The notes under the pieces are model-generated. The model had not been told where the DNA came from, did no database searches, and saw only the letters and a program-made list of their open reading frames with translations. Positions 35,646 through 44,559 of a stretch of DNA of 64,000 nucleotides are shown one piece after another (position 1 is the first letter of the stretch; each line of letters opens with the position of its first letter). The DNA is from JAWPMV01 sp038527215 (lineage in GTDB: Bacteria > Bacteroidota > Bacteroidia > J057): contig JBCBGC010000023.1 in NCBI GenBank assembly GCA_038527215.1, forward strand, positions 8,825-72,824, written 5' to 3'. The translations under genes were made by a program, and so were the position numbers.

Positions 35646-36467
35646 TTAGGCATCCCAGGCCGGTCCGTTTTGCGGACTGACCAGGCGTAGATTCTTGACC
35701 CCAAGGGAGGAGATGACGTGCATTTCCGCTTCGTTCAACGCGAAATCAAAAATGTGGAGATTTTGCATCAGTCGTTGCGGATTGGAAGTCCGGGGAATGG
35801 CAGCCACATCTCCATGCTGCACCAGCCAACGCAGGGTAACTTGTACGGCACTTTTGCCATATTTCTGGGCGATGGCTTCAATGGCGGGTTCTCCTATGAC
35901 CTTGGCTTTGGCGATAGGTGAATAAGCGGTCAGGGCGATGCCTTGTTCCCGCATATAGCTACGCAGGGTGTCCTGCTGTAAAAAAGGATGGTATTCGACC
36001 TGATTCATGCTGAGAGAAATGCCCGTGTCCAGGCTTTCCTTCAACAACTGTACGGGGAAATTTGACACGCCGATCAGGCGGGTTAATCCTTGCTCCTGGG
36101 CGGCTTGCAACGCCTCCAGGCTTTCCGCGAGGGGAATATCCGGGTTGGGCCAGTGGATCAGCAACAGATCCACATAATCCAGGCTCAGACGTTGTAAGGA
36201 GGCCTGCACCGATTGCAGGAAGGTTGATTTTCCCAGGTTGCTGGGCCAGACTTTGGTGGTTAAAAAAACCGCTGACCGGGGGACCTCGGATTGGTTGATC
36301 GCTTGTCCTACCTGGCTTTCATTTTCGTAAAACTGGGCGGTATCAATATGCCTGTAGCCCATACTGAGGGCGGCTTTTACCATGTCGACAGCCACGGATC
36401 CACGAAGATCCCAGGTCCCCAGTCCCAGGGCAGGAATCTGGTGCTGGTGTATATCTATGTACTTCAT
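35646..36467 (-). CDS. Aldo/keto reductase
   Basis: 273 aa, normal length for bacterial AKR5-like reductases. The catalytic tetrad is D42 and Y47 (HIDTAQFYENE), K72 (LTTKVWPSN) and H105 (LLLIHWPNPD). GLTRLIGVSNF and MNQVEYHPF are the usual barrel signatures, and the C-terminal AIPRTSNPQRLMQN binds the NADPH phosphate. It reduces aldehydes or ketones with NADPH; the substrate is open. It is transcribed after the S9 peptidase gene but separated from it by a terminator hairpin. Confidence 0.93.
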   Translation of the reverse strand: MKYIDIHQHQIPALGLGTWDLRGSVAVDMVKAALSMGYRHIDTAQFYENESQVGQAINQSEVPRSAVFLTTKVWPSNLGKSTFLQSVQASLQRLSLDYVDLLLIHWPNPDIPLAESLEALQAAQEQGLTRLIGVSNFPVQLLKESLDTGISLSMNQVEYHPFLQQDTLRSYMREQGIALTAYSPIAKAKVIGEPAIEAIAQKYGKSAVQVTLRWLVQHGDVAAIPRTSNPQRLMQNLHIFDFALNEAEMHVISSLGVKNLRLVSPQNGPAWDA

Positions 36468-36479
36468 GTCGGGGGAGAG

Positions 36480-36510
36480 AAAAGCTCCGATGGGATTCCC
36501 ATCGGAGCTT
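36480..36510 (-). terminator. Terminator between the S9 peptidase and aldo/keto reductase genes
   Basis: On the minus strand a 13-bp perfect stem (AAGCTCCGATGGG/CCCATCGGAGCTT, 36482-36494 with 36498-36510) with a 3-nt loop begins about 8 bp past the S9 stop. It is followed by a weak TTTTCTCTC tract. The long stem suggests real attenuation before the reductase, whose start is only 13 bp further on. Confidence 0.7.
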
Positions 36511-36517
36511 ACTCGAA

Positions 36518-39418
36518 TTATTTATCAGATTTCTTGGTGCTGCTATCCAGTTCGTATCCCAGATTTTTACCTTTTTCCAGGGCTGGAATCCCTTGAGACA
36601 TCCATATCGGCATGGGTTCGTCTTTGAGGTAGTGGTCAAAAAACTGATGCATGCGGATGGTCAGGTCCTTCCGGTTGGCCCAGCGAGCCAGGTTGTGTGG
36701 CTCTTCATTATAGACCACCATCCAAACGGGCTTGCGCAATCTCCTGAGCGCCACAAAAAACTCTATGCCCTGGTACCAGGGCACCGCGGTGTCTTTGTCA
36801 TTGTGCATCATCATGAGCGGCGTTTTCACATTGGGAGCAAAAAAGAGCGGCGAGTTCTTGATATATCGATCCTGATCCTCCCACAAAGTGGCCCCCAGGC
36901 GGCTTTGGGTTTGCTCATACTGGAACATGCGACTCATACCTGTGCCCCAGCGAATTCCGCCATAGGCACTGGTCATATTACTGACGGGGGCACCGGCCAT
37001 GGCGGCGGCGTACAGATTGGTCTTGGTGATGATGTAAGCGGTCTGGTATCCGCCCCAGCTTTGCCCTTGCAGGGCCATTTTGTCCTGGTCAATCCAGGTA
37101 TGTTCTTTGGCCATAGCTTCGGTTCCGCTCACTACCGCATCATAGGCATCGTCTCCTGGCTGCCCGGTGGTGTATTCAATATTGGGCATAAAGATGGCGT
37201 AGCCATTGGAATTGTAGTAAGAGGGATAGACCGTACTGCGGCTAGGCGCAGGCATGGAATAGCTGTTGTAGCGATCAGAAATCCGCTCATAGAAGTAAAC
37301 CAGCAGAGGATATTTTTTCTCTGGATCAAAGTTCTCGGGCTTGTAGAGAAGACCCTCAAGTTCCTTGCCCTCGTAGCTGGTCCACTTAACCAACTCCACC
37401 GAACCCCAAAGGAAATCCTTTTGCTGAGGATTGGCATTACTGATTTTCTCCCCATTGTCAAACTGGGTGTTGCTGGTCCATAAATCAGGAAATTCGGTAT
37501 AGCTCTGACGCGTCCAAAGCACCCGATCGGCCTCTTTGGCTTTGCGGGGCGTACTGTAGCGGTGGTTGGAAACCAATAAGGGGGTAGGGGCCTTTTTGGA
37601 ACTGAGGCTGGTTTGATACATGCCGTCCTCCTTGGTGGTCTCATTATAGCCTCGGAGCATCATGGTTTCCGAAACGAAATCTGCCTCGCGGTCGAGGGCT
37701 ACATAGTTATAGCTAATGGTGTTTTTTCGTCCGTGCCCTCTGGTCAGGTTGAAAGGTTTTTTCTTACCCGTAGGATCAATCTTCCAGATGTCAAAACGGT
37801 CATTGATCAGGACAAATTCATCTCCTTCTGTCCAACCGGTGATCCCGTAAGGATAAGGCTGAGAGGGCGAGTCGTGGCGCTCGTTAAAGAAATCTACTTT
37901 CAGCTTGCCAGTCAGGTTCACCGCTTCTCCACCAGCTACCGGCATGGCATACCAGGCCCGGTCTGATCGCTGATAGTAGATGAAATAGGTGCCATCCGGA
38001 GAAAGAGAGCTGGGAAAGGCCTGGGCGGCTAACATTCTTTTCCTTTCGCCTGTCTCGGTATTGACCAAATAAATATCTGTACCACTCTGGATATCCCAGG
38101 AGCGGCTCAGTTGATAGGGGCTGCCATCGTAGCCCAAAGTCAAGGGGCCTAGTTTTTTGCGTGGGGTAGAAACCCGATCCATCTGCTCATCCGCCAACTG
38201 TACGTAGGCTTCTTTTTCCAGATGATAAACGGCCGCATAGTTTTTCTTCTTGTCGCGATTAAGCTGGACTTTCTGCATGGGCTGCAGCCTTTTGTCCGTC
38301 CAGGACCATACATCCACCTTGACTTTTTCATCTGCCGTCAAGGTATCTTCGGGGCTTTCTTCCGGAGCTGGGGCCGTACCGAAGTACAACTGCTGGCCAT
38401 CCTCCGTAAAATTAGGCGCCTGATGTTCACTGACCGCCCAGCCATCCGGCATGTTTTTCGTGTCGCTCTGGACGATGGTCTGCGCTTGGGCATCCCCTTT
38501 ATTCCAAAGTTGCAGGCCATAGATTTTGACTTTGCTGGTATCGGTAGAAGCCAGGAAGGCCAGTTTTTGTCCTTGCTCATCCCAGGCCATGGAAGAAGCT
38601 TTCCCCGGCTGGGAGTAGACGGTGGTGAAGCTTTCCGTTTGGGTATCAAATACCTGGACAGCCACTGAATCTATAGAATCTCCAAAGGTGGTCAGGATAG
38701 CCAACTGGCTTCCGTCTGCACTGAAGGCATAGGATTTTACTTTGTCGACACTGTAGGTGCTTTCTGTGCCGGGGCGAATGATCTCCAGGCGATCTTTAGC
38801 CTTGCCTTTACCTTTTCCTTTTCCGCGTTTTTTCCCTTTGGCGGCCTTAGCTTCCTCGGGCTTTTTTTCTTCTGCTTCTCCTGCTTTGGTTTCCTCCGTC
38901 TCTTCAGCTTCAGCTGTCGCGGTGGTGTCCTTGGCGGGCTTTTTAGGTTCAGGCTTGTGTACGTAGGCCAGCCAATTCCCGCCTTTAGGCGCAACTTTGA
39001 AGGATTTTACCTTGGGTAAGCGCATGAGCTCACCGCTGGAAAAATGATAGACTCCCAGGGAGTCTTTGGGGAGCTGGTCCCCCTTTTTCTTGGCCATCTT
39101 GGCTTTGCGGGTACTGTCAAAAGGCGCTTTGATGCTAAAAGCCAGGAAGGACTGGTCCCCGGCAAAAGTAGCCTTATAGCCTCTGGGGAAAGCCTTGTCC
39201 GTATTGGCAGTGAAATCTTTCAGATGCAGGGTACCGTCCCCGATCTGGGCATTGATTTCATAACTGGCGTACTGACCGTTGGGCGAAAGTTGCTGATTGC
39301 GCAACAGCTTCCAGCCATTAAAGTCTTCGGGCGTCAGGGCTTTCTTCTCGGATTGGGCGTGCAGGGAAAAAGCAGTTAACAAACTGCTAAGGAGCATGAG
39401 TAGCAAGGCTCTGGTCAT
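36518..39418 (-). CDS. S9-family (prolyl oligopeptidase-type) peptidase, exported
   Basis: 966 aa, with a signal peptide (MTRALLLMLLSSLLTAFSLHAQ). Residues about 35-660 form a WD/PD40-like beta-propeller. The alpha/beta-hydrolase domain has S787 (GQSWGGY), D876 (HNDKDTAVPW) and H908 (EEPHNLA). At residues 155-210 the propeller is interrupted by a low-complexity insert: an acidic block (about 168-190, E/T/A) followed by a basic K/G block (191-210). It is probably a periplasmic dipeptidyl or acyl-peptidase type enzyme. The exact specificity is unclear, and the insert is unusual. Confidence 0.94.
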   Translation of the reverse strand: MTRALLLMLLSSLLTAFSLHAQSEKKALTPEDFNGWKLLRNQQLSPNGQYASYEINAQIGDGTLHLKDFTANTDKAFPRGYKATFAGDQSFLAFSIKAPFDSTRKAKMAKKKGDQLPKDSLGVYHFSSGELMRLPKVKSFKVAPKGGNWLAYVHKPEPKKPAKDTTATAEAEETEETKAGEAEEKKPEEAKAAKGKKRGKGKGKGKAKDRLEIIRPGTESTYSVDKVKSYAFSADGSQLAILTTFGDSIDSVAVQVFDTQTESFTTVYSQPGKASSMAWDEQGQKLAFLASTDTSKVKIYGLQLWNKGDAQAQTIVQSDTKNMPDGWAVSEHQAPNFTEDGQQLYFGTAPAPEESPEDTLTADEKVKVDVWSWTDKRLQPMQKVQLNRDKKKNYAAVYHLEKEAYVQLADEQMDRVSTPRKKLGPLTLGYDGSPYQLSRSWDIQSGTDIYLVNTETGERKRMLAAQAFPSSLSPDGTYFIYYQRSDRAWYAMPVAGGEAVNLTGKLKVDFFNERHDSPSQPYPYGITGWTEGDEFVLINDRFDIWKIDPTGKKKPFNLTRGHGRKNTISYNYVALDREADFVSETMMLRGYNETTKEDGMYQTSLSSKKAPTPLLVSNHRYSTPRKAKEADRVLWTRQSYTEFPDLWTSNTQFDNGEKISNANPQQKDFLWGSVELVKWTSYEGKELEGLLYKPENFDPEKKYPLLVYFYERISDRYNSYSMPAPSRSTVYPSYYNSNGYAIFMPNIEYTTGQPGDDAYDAVVSGTEAMAKEHTWIDQDKMALQGQSWGGYQTAYIITKTNLYAAAMAGAPVSNMTSAYGGIRWGTGMSRMFQYEQTQSRLGATLWEDQDRYIKNSPLFFAPNVKTPLMMMHNDKDTAVPWYQGIEFFVALRRLRKPVWMVVYNEEPHNLARWANRKDLTIRMHQFFDHYLKDEPMPIWMSQGIPALEKGKNLGYELDSSTKKSDK

Positions 39419-39534
39419 GGCAAATGGGTTATGTCTTTTGTTTCACCAGATCAAAATAGATCAAGACCCAATATACCAAATCCTGCAGAAGTAGAGGGAA
39501 CTCCTCTACGTATGGCCTTCCGTAGTCTATGAGT

Positions 39535-39828
39535 TTAATCGAATGCACTACGGCCATGCAATCGGCCCTCACCGCGCCGGAAACGAGCCCGGGGATTTGG
39601 TTTAGTGGCTAGCCGATAGCATAAAATGCCGATCATAACGGTGCCGATGCTGGATAAAACAGAACCGAGGAGAATCCCAATAATGCCCCAGACACCTACC
39701 GCCATGGCTAGTCCACTGCCCAGGCGGCGTAGGCGGGCATGGTCGCGACTATAGCCCATCCAGGAGAAGGTGATGGTGAGGAAGACCAAAAGAGGAGGCA
39801 GAAAATAGGCGAAATAGGCGAGAGGCAT
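39535..39828 (-). CDS. Small membrane protein, unknown function
   Basis: 97 aa. Hydrophobic segments at about 4-24 (YFAYFLPPLLVFLTITFSW) and 38-70 suggest two to three spans. A basic tail (KPNPRARFRRGEGRLHGR) probably lies in the cytoplasm. No family is recognised. It is the only good frame between the S9 and SelO genes. Confidence 0.65.
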   Translation of the reverse strand: MPLAYFAYFLPPLLVFLTITFSWMGYSRDHARLRRLGSGLAMAVGVWGIIGILLGSVLSSIGTVMIGILCYRLATKPNPRARFRRGEGRLHGRSAFD

Positions 39829-39907
39829 ATGTGTTAGCGTTGGTGTGCTGCTTCACATAATAGACAAAATTTCGCCTATTTTCTGCAAATCCAAGGAGAT
39901 TCTCTTT

Positions 39908-41482
39908 TTAGGAACTACACGAAAGTTGAGAGCAACCCACTTTGTGCCGGGCCCATTCTGGCCTTTTGGCGTACCATTTTTCCTGCCCTTCCTGCTCCGC
40001 ATAAGGCTGGCGTAAGAGTTCGTATAACTCGTTCACCACGGAAAAATCGCCTTCATTAGCTGCATCTATAGCCAGCTGAGCCATATAGTTGCGCAAGACG
40101 TATTTCGGGTTGTGTTGATGCATCAGGTCAAGGCGCGCTGCTTCAGAAGCACTTTCCTGTTGCAGGCGGGAAAGATAAACCCACATCCAGGCTTTCCAGT
40201 TTTCTCTGACCTCTCCTTTCAGCTCGTATGGCTCATAAAAAGCGGGGTAAAGCTTGGCCAACCAATCATTCTCATCCTCCAGATTACTTTGTCGGTTGAT
40301 CTTGGCAAGCTCCCGGAAGAAGATGGTCATATCCGTTTCTGTTTCCTGCAGGACTTTTTCCATCGCAGAAACCAATTCCATGTCTCCGCTTTGCTCGCTG
40401 TGCAGGCCCAATTTCCCGCGCATCATCTTGAGGTATGCTGCGGGATAGGCATCCTGATAAGCTTTGATGACCGCTTCCAGGGGAACTGGGTCTTCGATCA
40501 ATGGAAAAAGGGCGTTGGCTAGCTGAAAGAGGTTCCACAAGGCAATGCCGGGTTGCTGGCCGAAGCGATAGCGCTTTTGCGGCAGATCGGTGGTATTGGG
40601 CGTCCAGTTGGGGTCGTAGCCATCTAACCAGCCGTAAGGCCCATAGTCGATGGTCAAGCCCAAAATAGACTGGTTGTCGGTATTCATCACGCCATGCACG
40701 AAGCCCACGCGCTGCCAATGGATCACCATTTCCAGGGTTTTTTCCATGACTTCCTGAAAAAACTGGAGGTAGGCTTCTTTGCCCTGGGTTTTGATGTGAG
40801 GGAAAAAATGCCGGATGGTGTAGTCTGCCAACTGCTGTAGGCTTTCTACATCGCTGCGGCTCGCAAAAATCTGGAAGTTGCCAATGCGAATAAAAGAAGG
40901 GGCGACCCTACAGACCACTGCGCCTTTTTCCAAGGCAGCGTTTCCGTCATAGAGCATGTCCCGCATGACTTGATCCCCTGTGGTAATCAGGGAAAGGGAG
41001 CGGGTAGTCGGGACCCCTAAATGATGCATGGCTTCACTGCATAAGTGCTCCCGAACGGAAGAGCGCAAGACAGCTAGTCCGTCGGCTGTCCGGGAATAAG
41101 GGGTTTCGCCGGAACCTTTGAGTTGCAGGGCCCAGCGTCGGTCTTCATGGACGACTTCTCCCAGGTTAATGGCGCGACCGTCTCCTAATTGCCCGGCCCA
41201 GTGGCCGAATTGGTGGCCGCCATAGCACATGGCGTAGGGCGCACTATCGGACAGGATTTTTTTCCCGGAAAAAATCTCCAGGAAGGCTTCGCTCTGTAAA
41301 TCGCTTTCCGTCAGTCCAAGCGCTGCGGCCATTTCCGGGGAAGCGTGTACCAGCGTGGGTTGTGAGGGCTGGCGGGGTTCTACGAAGGAATAGGCAGATT
41401 TAAAAACCTGCCGACGGGTATTTTGACGGTTGGGATCTGCAGGCAGTTCCCGGTTAAATGTATCCTTGAGGGTAAGTTGCAT
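39908..41482 (-). CDS. selO: SelO-family protein adenylyltransferase (YdiU)
   Basis: 524 aa, normal family length. This pseudokinase-fold enzyme transfers AMP from ATP to proteins and protects against oxidative stress. Landmarks are MCYGGHQFGHWAGQLGDGRA, LQLKGSGETPYSRTADG (the altered P-loop and ATP-binding Lys), LRSSVREHLCSEAMHHLGVP, GFVHGVMNTDNQSI with the metal site, IDYGPYGWLDGYDP, and the C-terminal SCSS where eukaryotic homologs carry selenocysteine. It appears to be a single-gene unit. Confidence 0.96.
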   Translation of the reverse strand: MQLTLKDTFNRELPADPNRQNTRRQVFKSAYSFVEPRQPSQPTLVHASPEMAAALGLTESDLQSEAFLEIFSGKKILSDSAPYAMCYGGHQFGHWAGQLGDGRAINLGEVVHEDRRWALQLKGSGETPYSRTADGLAVLRSSVREHLCSEAMHHLGVPTTRSLSLITTGDQVMRDMLYDGNAALEKGAVVCRVAPSFIRIGNFQIFASRSDVESLQQLADYTIRHFFPHIKTQGKEAYLQFFQEVMEKTLEMVIHWQRVGFVHGVMNTDNQSILGLTIDYGPYGWLDGYDPNWTPNTTDLPQKRYRFGQQPGIALWNLFQLANALFPLIEDPVPLEAVIKAYQDAYPAAYLKMMRGKLGLHSEQSGDMELVSAMEKVLQETETDMTIFFRELAKINRQSNLEDENDWLAKLYPAFYEPYELKGEVRENWKAWMWVYLSRLQQESASEAARLDLMHQHNPKYVLRNYMAQLAIDAANEGDFSVVNELYELLRQPYAEQEGQEKWYAKRPEWARHKVGCSQLSCSS

Positions 41483-41555
41483 AGGATGCTAACCTTTCTT
41501 TTTCCTTAAAGTTAGCGTTCTTTTCCGCAAAAGGCTGTCCGCAGGGAGACAGGAC

Positions 41556-43004
41556 TTAGGGGAATAGCTGCTCGAGGCCTGTCTGATGATCATACCATTG
41601 GTGCCATTGGGAGGGTAGAGGCTTTTTCAGATGGTAATTGAAAAAGTTCAGCGTGGCTTCAGATACCAATTGGTTGCAAAATCTGGGATCGACTGGTCCG
41701 AGACGGGACAAACCCAGTAAGCCATGATCCCTTAGATTGGAATGAAAAGCGCCAGGGATGCGGGCTGAAAATACCGGAAATTTTGAGCGCGCTTTGAGCA
41801 GCTTTTCGCGTTCGTTCTGCCGTTGGTCCATCACCCTGACTTCAGCCAGGCTTTTTCCCGTGCCCATGACGGAAAGGCGGGTGGCGGGTCGAACATCTGA
41901 GCGGAGGTTTAGAAAAGGGGCTTGAAAAGCTACCGTATCGGCTGAAATATCGGCAAAGCCCCAGCCATCATAATTGATGCCTGCGCTGAAACGCGGATCC
42001 GTCATGCATACTTCTGCTGCACCGGCTCCGCCAATGGACCAGCCACACACGCCCACCCGACTGAGGTCATAGGCCTCTGATGGAAAGGGGTAATGGTTGG
42101 TAGCCCAGGATTCCAGCAGGCTGCGGACTGCTTTTAAATCTGCCACTCTTACGCCCTGCAGGATGTCCTGCAGATAGGCTTCCTGCGAAGGTCCGCGGTC
42201 CAGGGTATCCATGCTGTAGGCTTTGATAAAGCCTTTTTCATGATGGGTGAGATCAGTCAGATAGGCATGGTCGATGCCAATGAAAATGTAGCCATGACTA
42301 GCCAGGAGTTCCGCCTGCGTCAGGTTGTCTATTCTCGACCCTCCCGAGCCTGCGGAATATAGAATGACTGGAAAAGGACCATCGGTACTCAAGGGTACCT
42401 CATACTGGTGATGGGTCCTGACACATTTCAGGTTTTTAAAATCTCCGCCGGTTTTTTGCGCCCCATCTTCCGCTGGATAAAAAATCTCCAACACCATGTA
42501 GCGATGGTCGCCTTTGGCTTTGGTAAAGTCTTCTTCCCGGTCCAGGTCCTGGAAATATTGCTGGGTGCGCCCTACGGTATAAGGACCGCTAGGCTCGGGG
42601 AAGGTGATCGGCAGCGCCAGCCCTCTCAGCATAAAGGCCCAACTTCCCAGAAGACCTAAGCTTACGCCCAGCAAGGGCTTTTTGTCCGTAAAAACATAGG
42701 TAAGTCCGAGGCCCACCAAGGCAATTGCACTCAGGTTGAGAAATTCCCTACCACTCAGCAGCAATTTGGTTGTAAGCGAGGAGGGCACCTTATGCAGGGC
42801 CAATCCTACGACCAGGCAGAGCAGGGCAGTCATCCACAGGAAGGACTTGGCATAGTCTTTTTTTCGAAAAATCCAGATCAATCCTGTCAGTAGAGCAATC
42901 CCCAGCAAACTCCCAACATACAACCAGGGAAGGTCCCAGGGAAGGATCACCAGGCCTAGCAGGAGGATGGTCAAAAAGGGTAAATAGGAGGAAAATGATT
43001 TCAT
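41556..43004 (-). CDS. Membrane-anchored PAF-acetylhydrolase-like alpha/beta hydrolase
   Basis: 482 aa. The N-terminal 130 residues hold about four membrane spans (near 8-22, 26-46, 55-70 and 90-130). The hydrolase domain (about 170-470) has the oxyanion region PVILYSAGSGGSR, SHGYIFIGIDHAY, nucleophile S323 in GWSIGGA, and a late His near GAFHSNLRDH. The closest family I recognise is PAF-AH isoform II/dienelactone hydrolase-like, esterases of short-chain acyl groups on phospholipids. The substrate here is inferred only. Confidence 0.82.
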   Translation of the reverse strand: MKSFSSYLPFLTILLLGLVILPWDLPWLYVGSLLGIALLTGLIWIFRKKDYAKSFLWMTALLCLVVGLALHKVPSSLTTKLLLSGREFLNLSAIALVGLGLTYVFTDKKPLLGVSLGLLGSWAFMLRGLALPITFPEPSGPYTVGRTQQYFQDLDREEDFTKAKGDHRYMVLEIFYPAEDGAQKTGGDFKNLKCVRTHHQYEVPLSTDGPFPVILYSAGSGGSRIDNLTQAELLASHGYIFIGIDHAYLTDLTHHEKGFIKAYSMDTLDRGPSQEAYLQDILQGVRVADLKAVRSLLESWATNHYPFPSEAYDLSRVGVCGWSIGGAGAAEVCMTDPRFSAGINYDGWGFADISADTVAFQAPFLNLRSDVRPATRLSVMGTGKSLAEVRVMDQRQNEREKLLKARSKFPVFSARIPGAFHSNLRDHGLLGLSRLGPVDPRFCNQLVSEATLNFFNYHLKKPLPSQWHQWYDHQTGLEQLFP

Positions 43005-43060
43005 GCCGGCAGGTCTATCCCCTTAATGCCATTACCGATATAGGTTACAGCTTAACGGGC

Positions 43061-44305
43061 TTACAATTCGATGACCCGCAGGTTTCGCCAACGAACCTTG
43101 ATCCCTCCTCCATCGTGGATTTGTAAGGCAAAGGAACCCATGGCTTCCCCAATTTTGGCGTCGTGAAAATCCACCATTTTATGTCCGTTCAGCCAGGTCT
43201 CTACATGCTGGCCCACCACGCGCACGCGCAAGGTATTCCAACTACCCATCAGGAGAAATTTTTCCTTGGCAGGAGGAATCTGCTGGAGCCAACCCCGGCC
43301 ATAGGACTCATAAATTCCACCGGTATCATGGTCTGGAGGGGCGACTTCTACTTGCCACCCGCTGATTTTGGTGCCTTCCAGGCTGGACCGGAAAAATACC
43401 CCACTGTTGCCATTGGCTTCCTGACGGAATTCTACCCGCAGGTCAAAGTTTTTGTAGGTTTTCTCAGTAGCGAGGTAGCCATAGGCTTCATCCGGTCCTG
43501 ATTCGCAGACCAGTTCTCCCTCTTCTACATACCATTTCTCGGTGCCGTGAATCTTCCAGCCTTGCAGGTCCTGTCCATTGTAAAGCGAGTTACCCAGGGA
43601 CTTGATTTTGAGGTTGCGAAAGCGAATGGGATGATCGTGGTCCTGTAGGGCAATGCGTCCTGTGGTAGCTTTGCCATAGCCTTCGTGCTTTTTCCACTTG
43701 GATTTTTTTACCCTTTTTTCCCAATCTTCTGTCCATAGTTCATAGCTCAGGAGTTTCCGTCCGTTGAGCCAGTGGGTGACCATGCCATCCTCAACCCGAA
43801 TGCGGGTATGATTCCATTCTCCTGCCTTTTTGACTGGGGGCTGATAGGGTGCATGCATATCGTAATTTCCGCCGGTAAGGTTTTTAGGATTGGCATCCGC
43901 ATAGGCGGCATCGTCCAATAACTGGTATTCCGGGCCGGTTACATAGGTGGCGTTGTACTTTTTAGGGTCATTGACCACGTGAAACATAATGCCGCTATTG
44001 CCGCCAGCAGGGATGTTCCACTCCAGGCTCAGCTCAAAATGGTCAAAATCGGCTTTGGTGATGAGGTCACCGCCGCTTTCTCCGGTGCATCGCAATTCTC
44101 CTTCAACGGCTTCCCAACCTTCTAGTCCTTCAGCGCCGAATTTTTCCCACTGATTCAGGTTTTTTCCGTCGAACAATAATTCCCAGCCTTCCGCAGCTTC
44201 GGTACGGCTTAGGACATTATCGGGTAGATTTTGGCTTATGGTAAGAAGAGGGTAGAGCAGGAAAAAACTCAGGCCCAGGCCGCCCAGGAAAGCAATCGGT
44301 TTCAT
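43061..44305 (-). CDS. Tandem DUF1080 (3-keto-disaccharide hydrolase-like) protein, exported
   Basis: 414 aa with a signal peptide or anchor (about 1-25). There are two laminin-G-like DUF1080 domains: one at about 38-235 (GWELLFDGKNLNQWEKFG, GGNSGIMFHVVND, PEYQLLDD, WNHTRIRVEDGMVTHWLNG) and a second at about 240-414 (LYNGQDLQGWKIHG, NGNSGVFFRSSL, WNTLRVRVVGQHVETWLNGH). Such domains are reported in 3-keto-glycoside hydrolases of Bacteroidota. It is preceded by a -7 box at 44365-44372. Confidence 0.92.
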   Translation of the reverse strand: MKPIAFLGGLGLSFFLLYPLLTISQNLPDNVLSRTEAAEGWELLFDGKNLNQWEKFGAEGLEGWEAVEGELRCTGESGGDLITKADFDHFELSLEWNIPAGGNSGIMFHVVNDPKKYNATYVTGPEYQLLDDAAYADANPKNLTGGNYDMHAPYQPPVKKAGEWNHTRIRVEDGMVTHWLNGRKLLSYELWTEDWEKRVKKSKWKKHEGYGKATTGRIALQDHDHPIRFRNLKIKSLGNSLYNGQDLQGWKIHGTEKWYVEEGELVCESGPDEAYGYLATEKTYKNFDLRVEFRQEANGNSGVFFRSSLEGTKISGWQVEVAPPDHDTGGIYESYGRGWLQQIPPAKEKFLLMGSWNTLRVRVVGQHVETWLNGHKMVDFHDAKIGEAMGSFALQIHDGGGIKVRWRNLRVIEL

Positions 44306-44364
44306 GCAGGTAGGTTGAGTGTGTTCAACAAAATGATTATCCCTTCCATATTACAAAAAGGGCG

Positions 44365-44372
44365 CAAATATA
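44365..44372 (-). promoter_or_regulatory. Putative -7 element of the DUF1080 gene
   Basis: Read on the minus strand it is TATATTTG, an exact TAnnTTTG match 60 bp before the start codon at 44305. No TTG occurs at the -33 spacing. Confidence 0.42.
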
Positions 44373-44532
44373 TTGGTAGCCCTGCCGGATTTCTGGAGGA
44401 AATTGGCGGATTCAGAAAAGTATTTTTACCGGAAAACCGTGAGGAAAAGGTGGAAAAAGCCTGCTAACTTGTCTTCATCTTACAGCCTGCATTCGCCTAA
44501 AACCCTTACACAGCGCCGTCATGAACCCGTAG

Positions 44533-44556
44533 CAGGAGCTCAGCCATGAGCTCCTG
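44533..44556 (-). terminator. Hairpin just past the vWA-like gene stop
   Basis: The 10-bp perfect stem CAGGAGCTCA (44533-44542) with TGAGCTCCTG (44547-44556) and a GCCA loop begins 3 bp after the minus-strand stop. There is no T-run, so it may stabilise the 3' end or act as a weak terminator. Confidence 0.4.
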
Positions 44557-44559
44557 TTC

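Noticed and set aside
36593..37483. 296-codon plus-strand frame opposite the S9 peptidase
   Set aside because: It overlaps the catalytic domain of the S9 gene, has no recognisable domain, and its composition is typical of antisense frames in GC-balanced genes.
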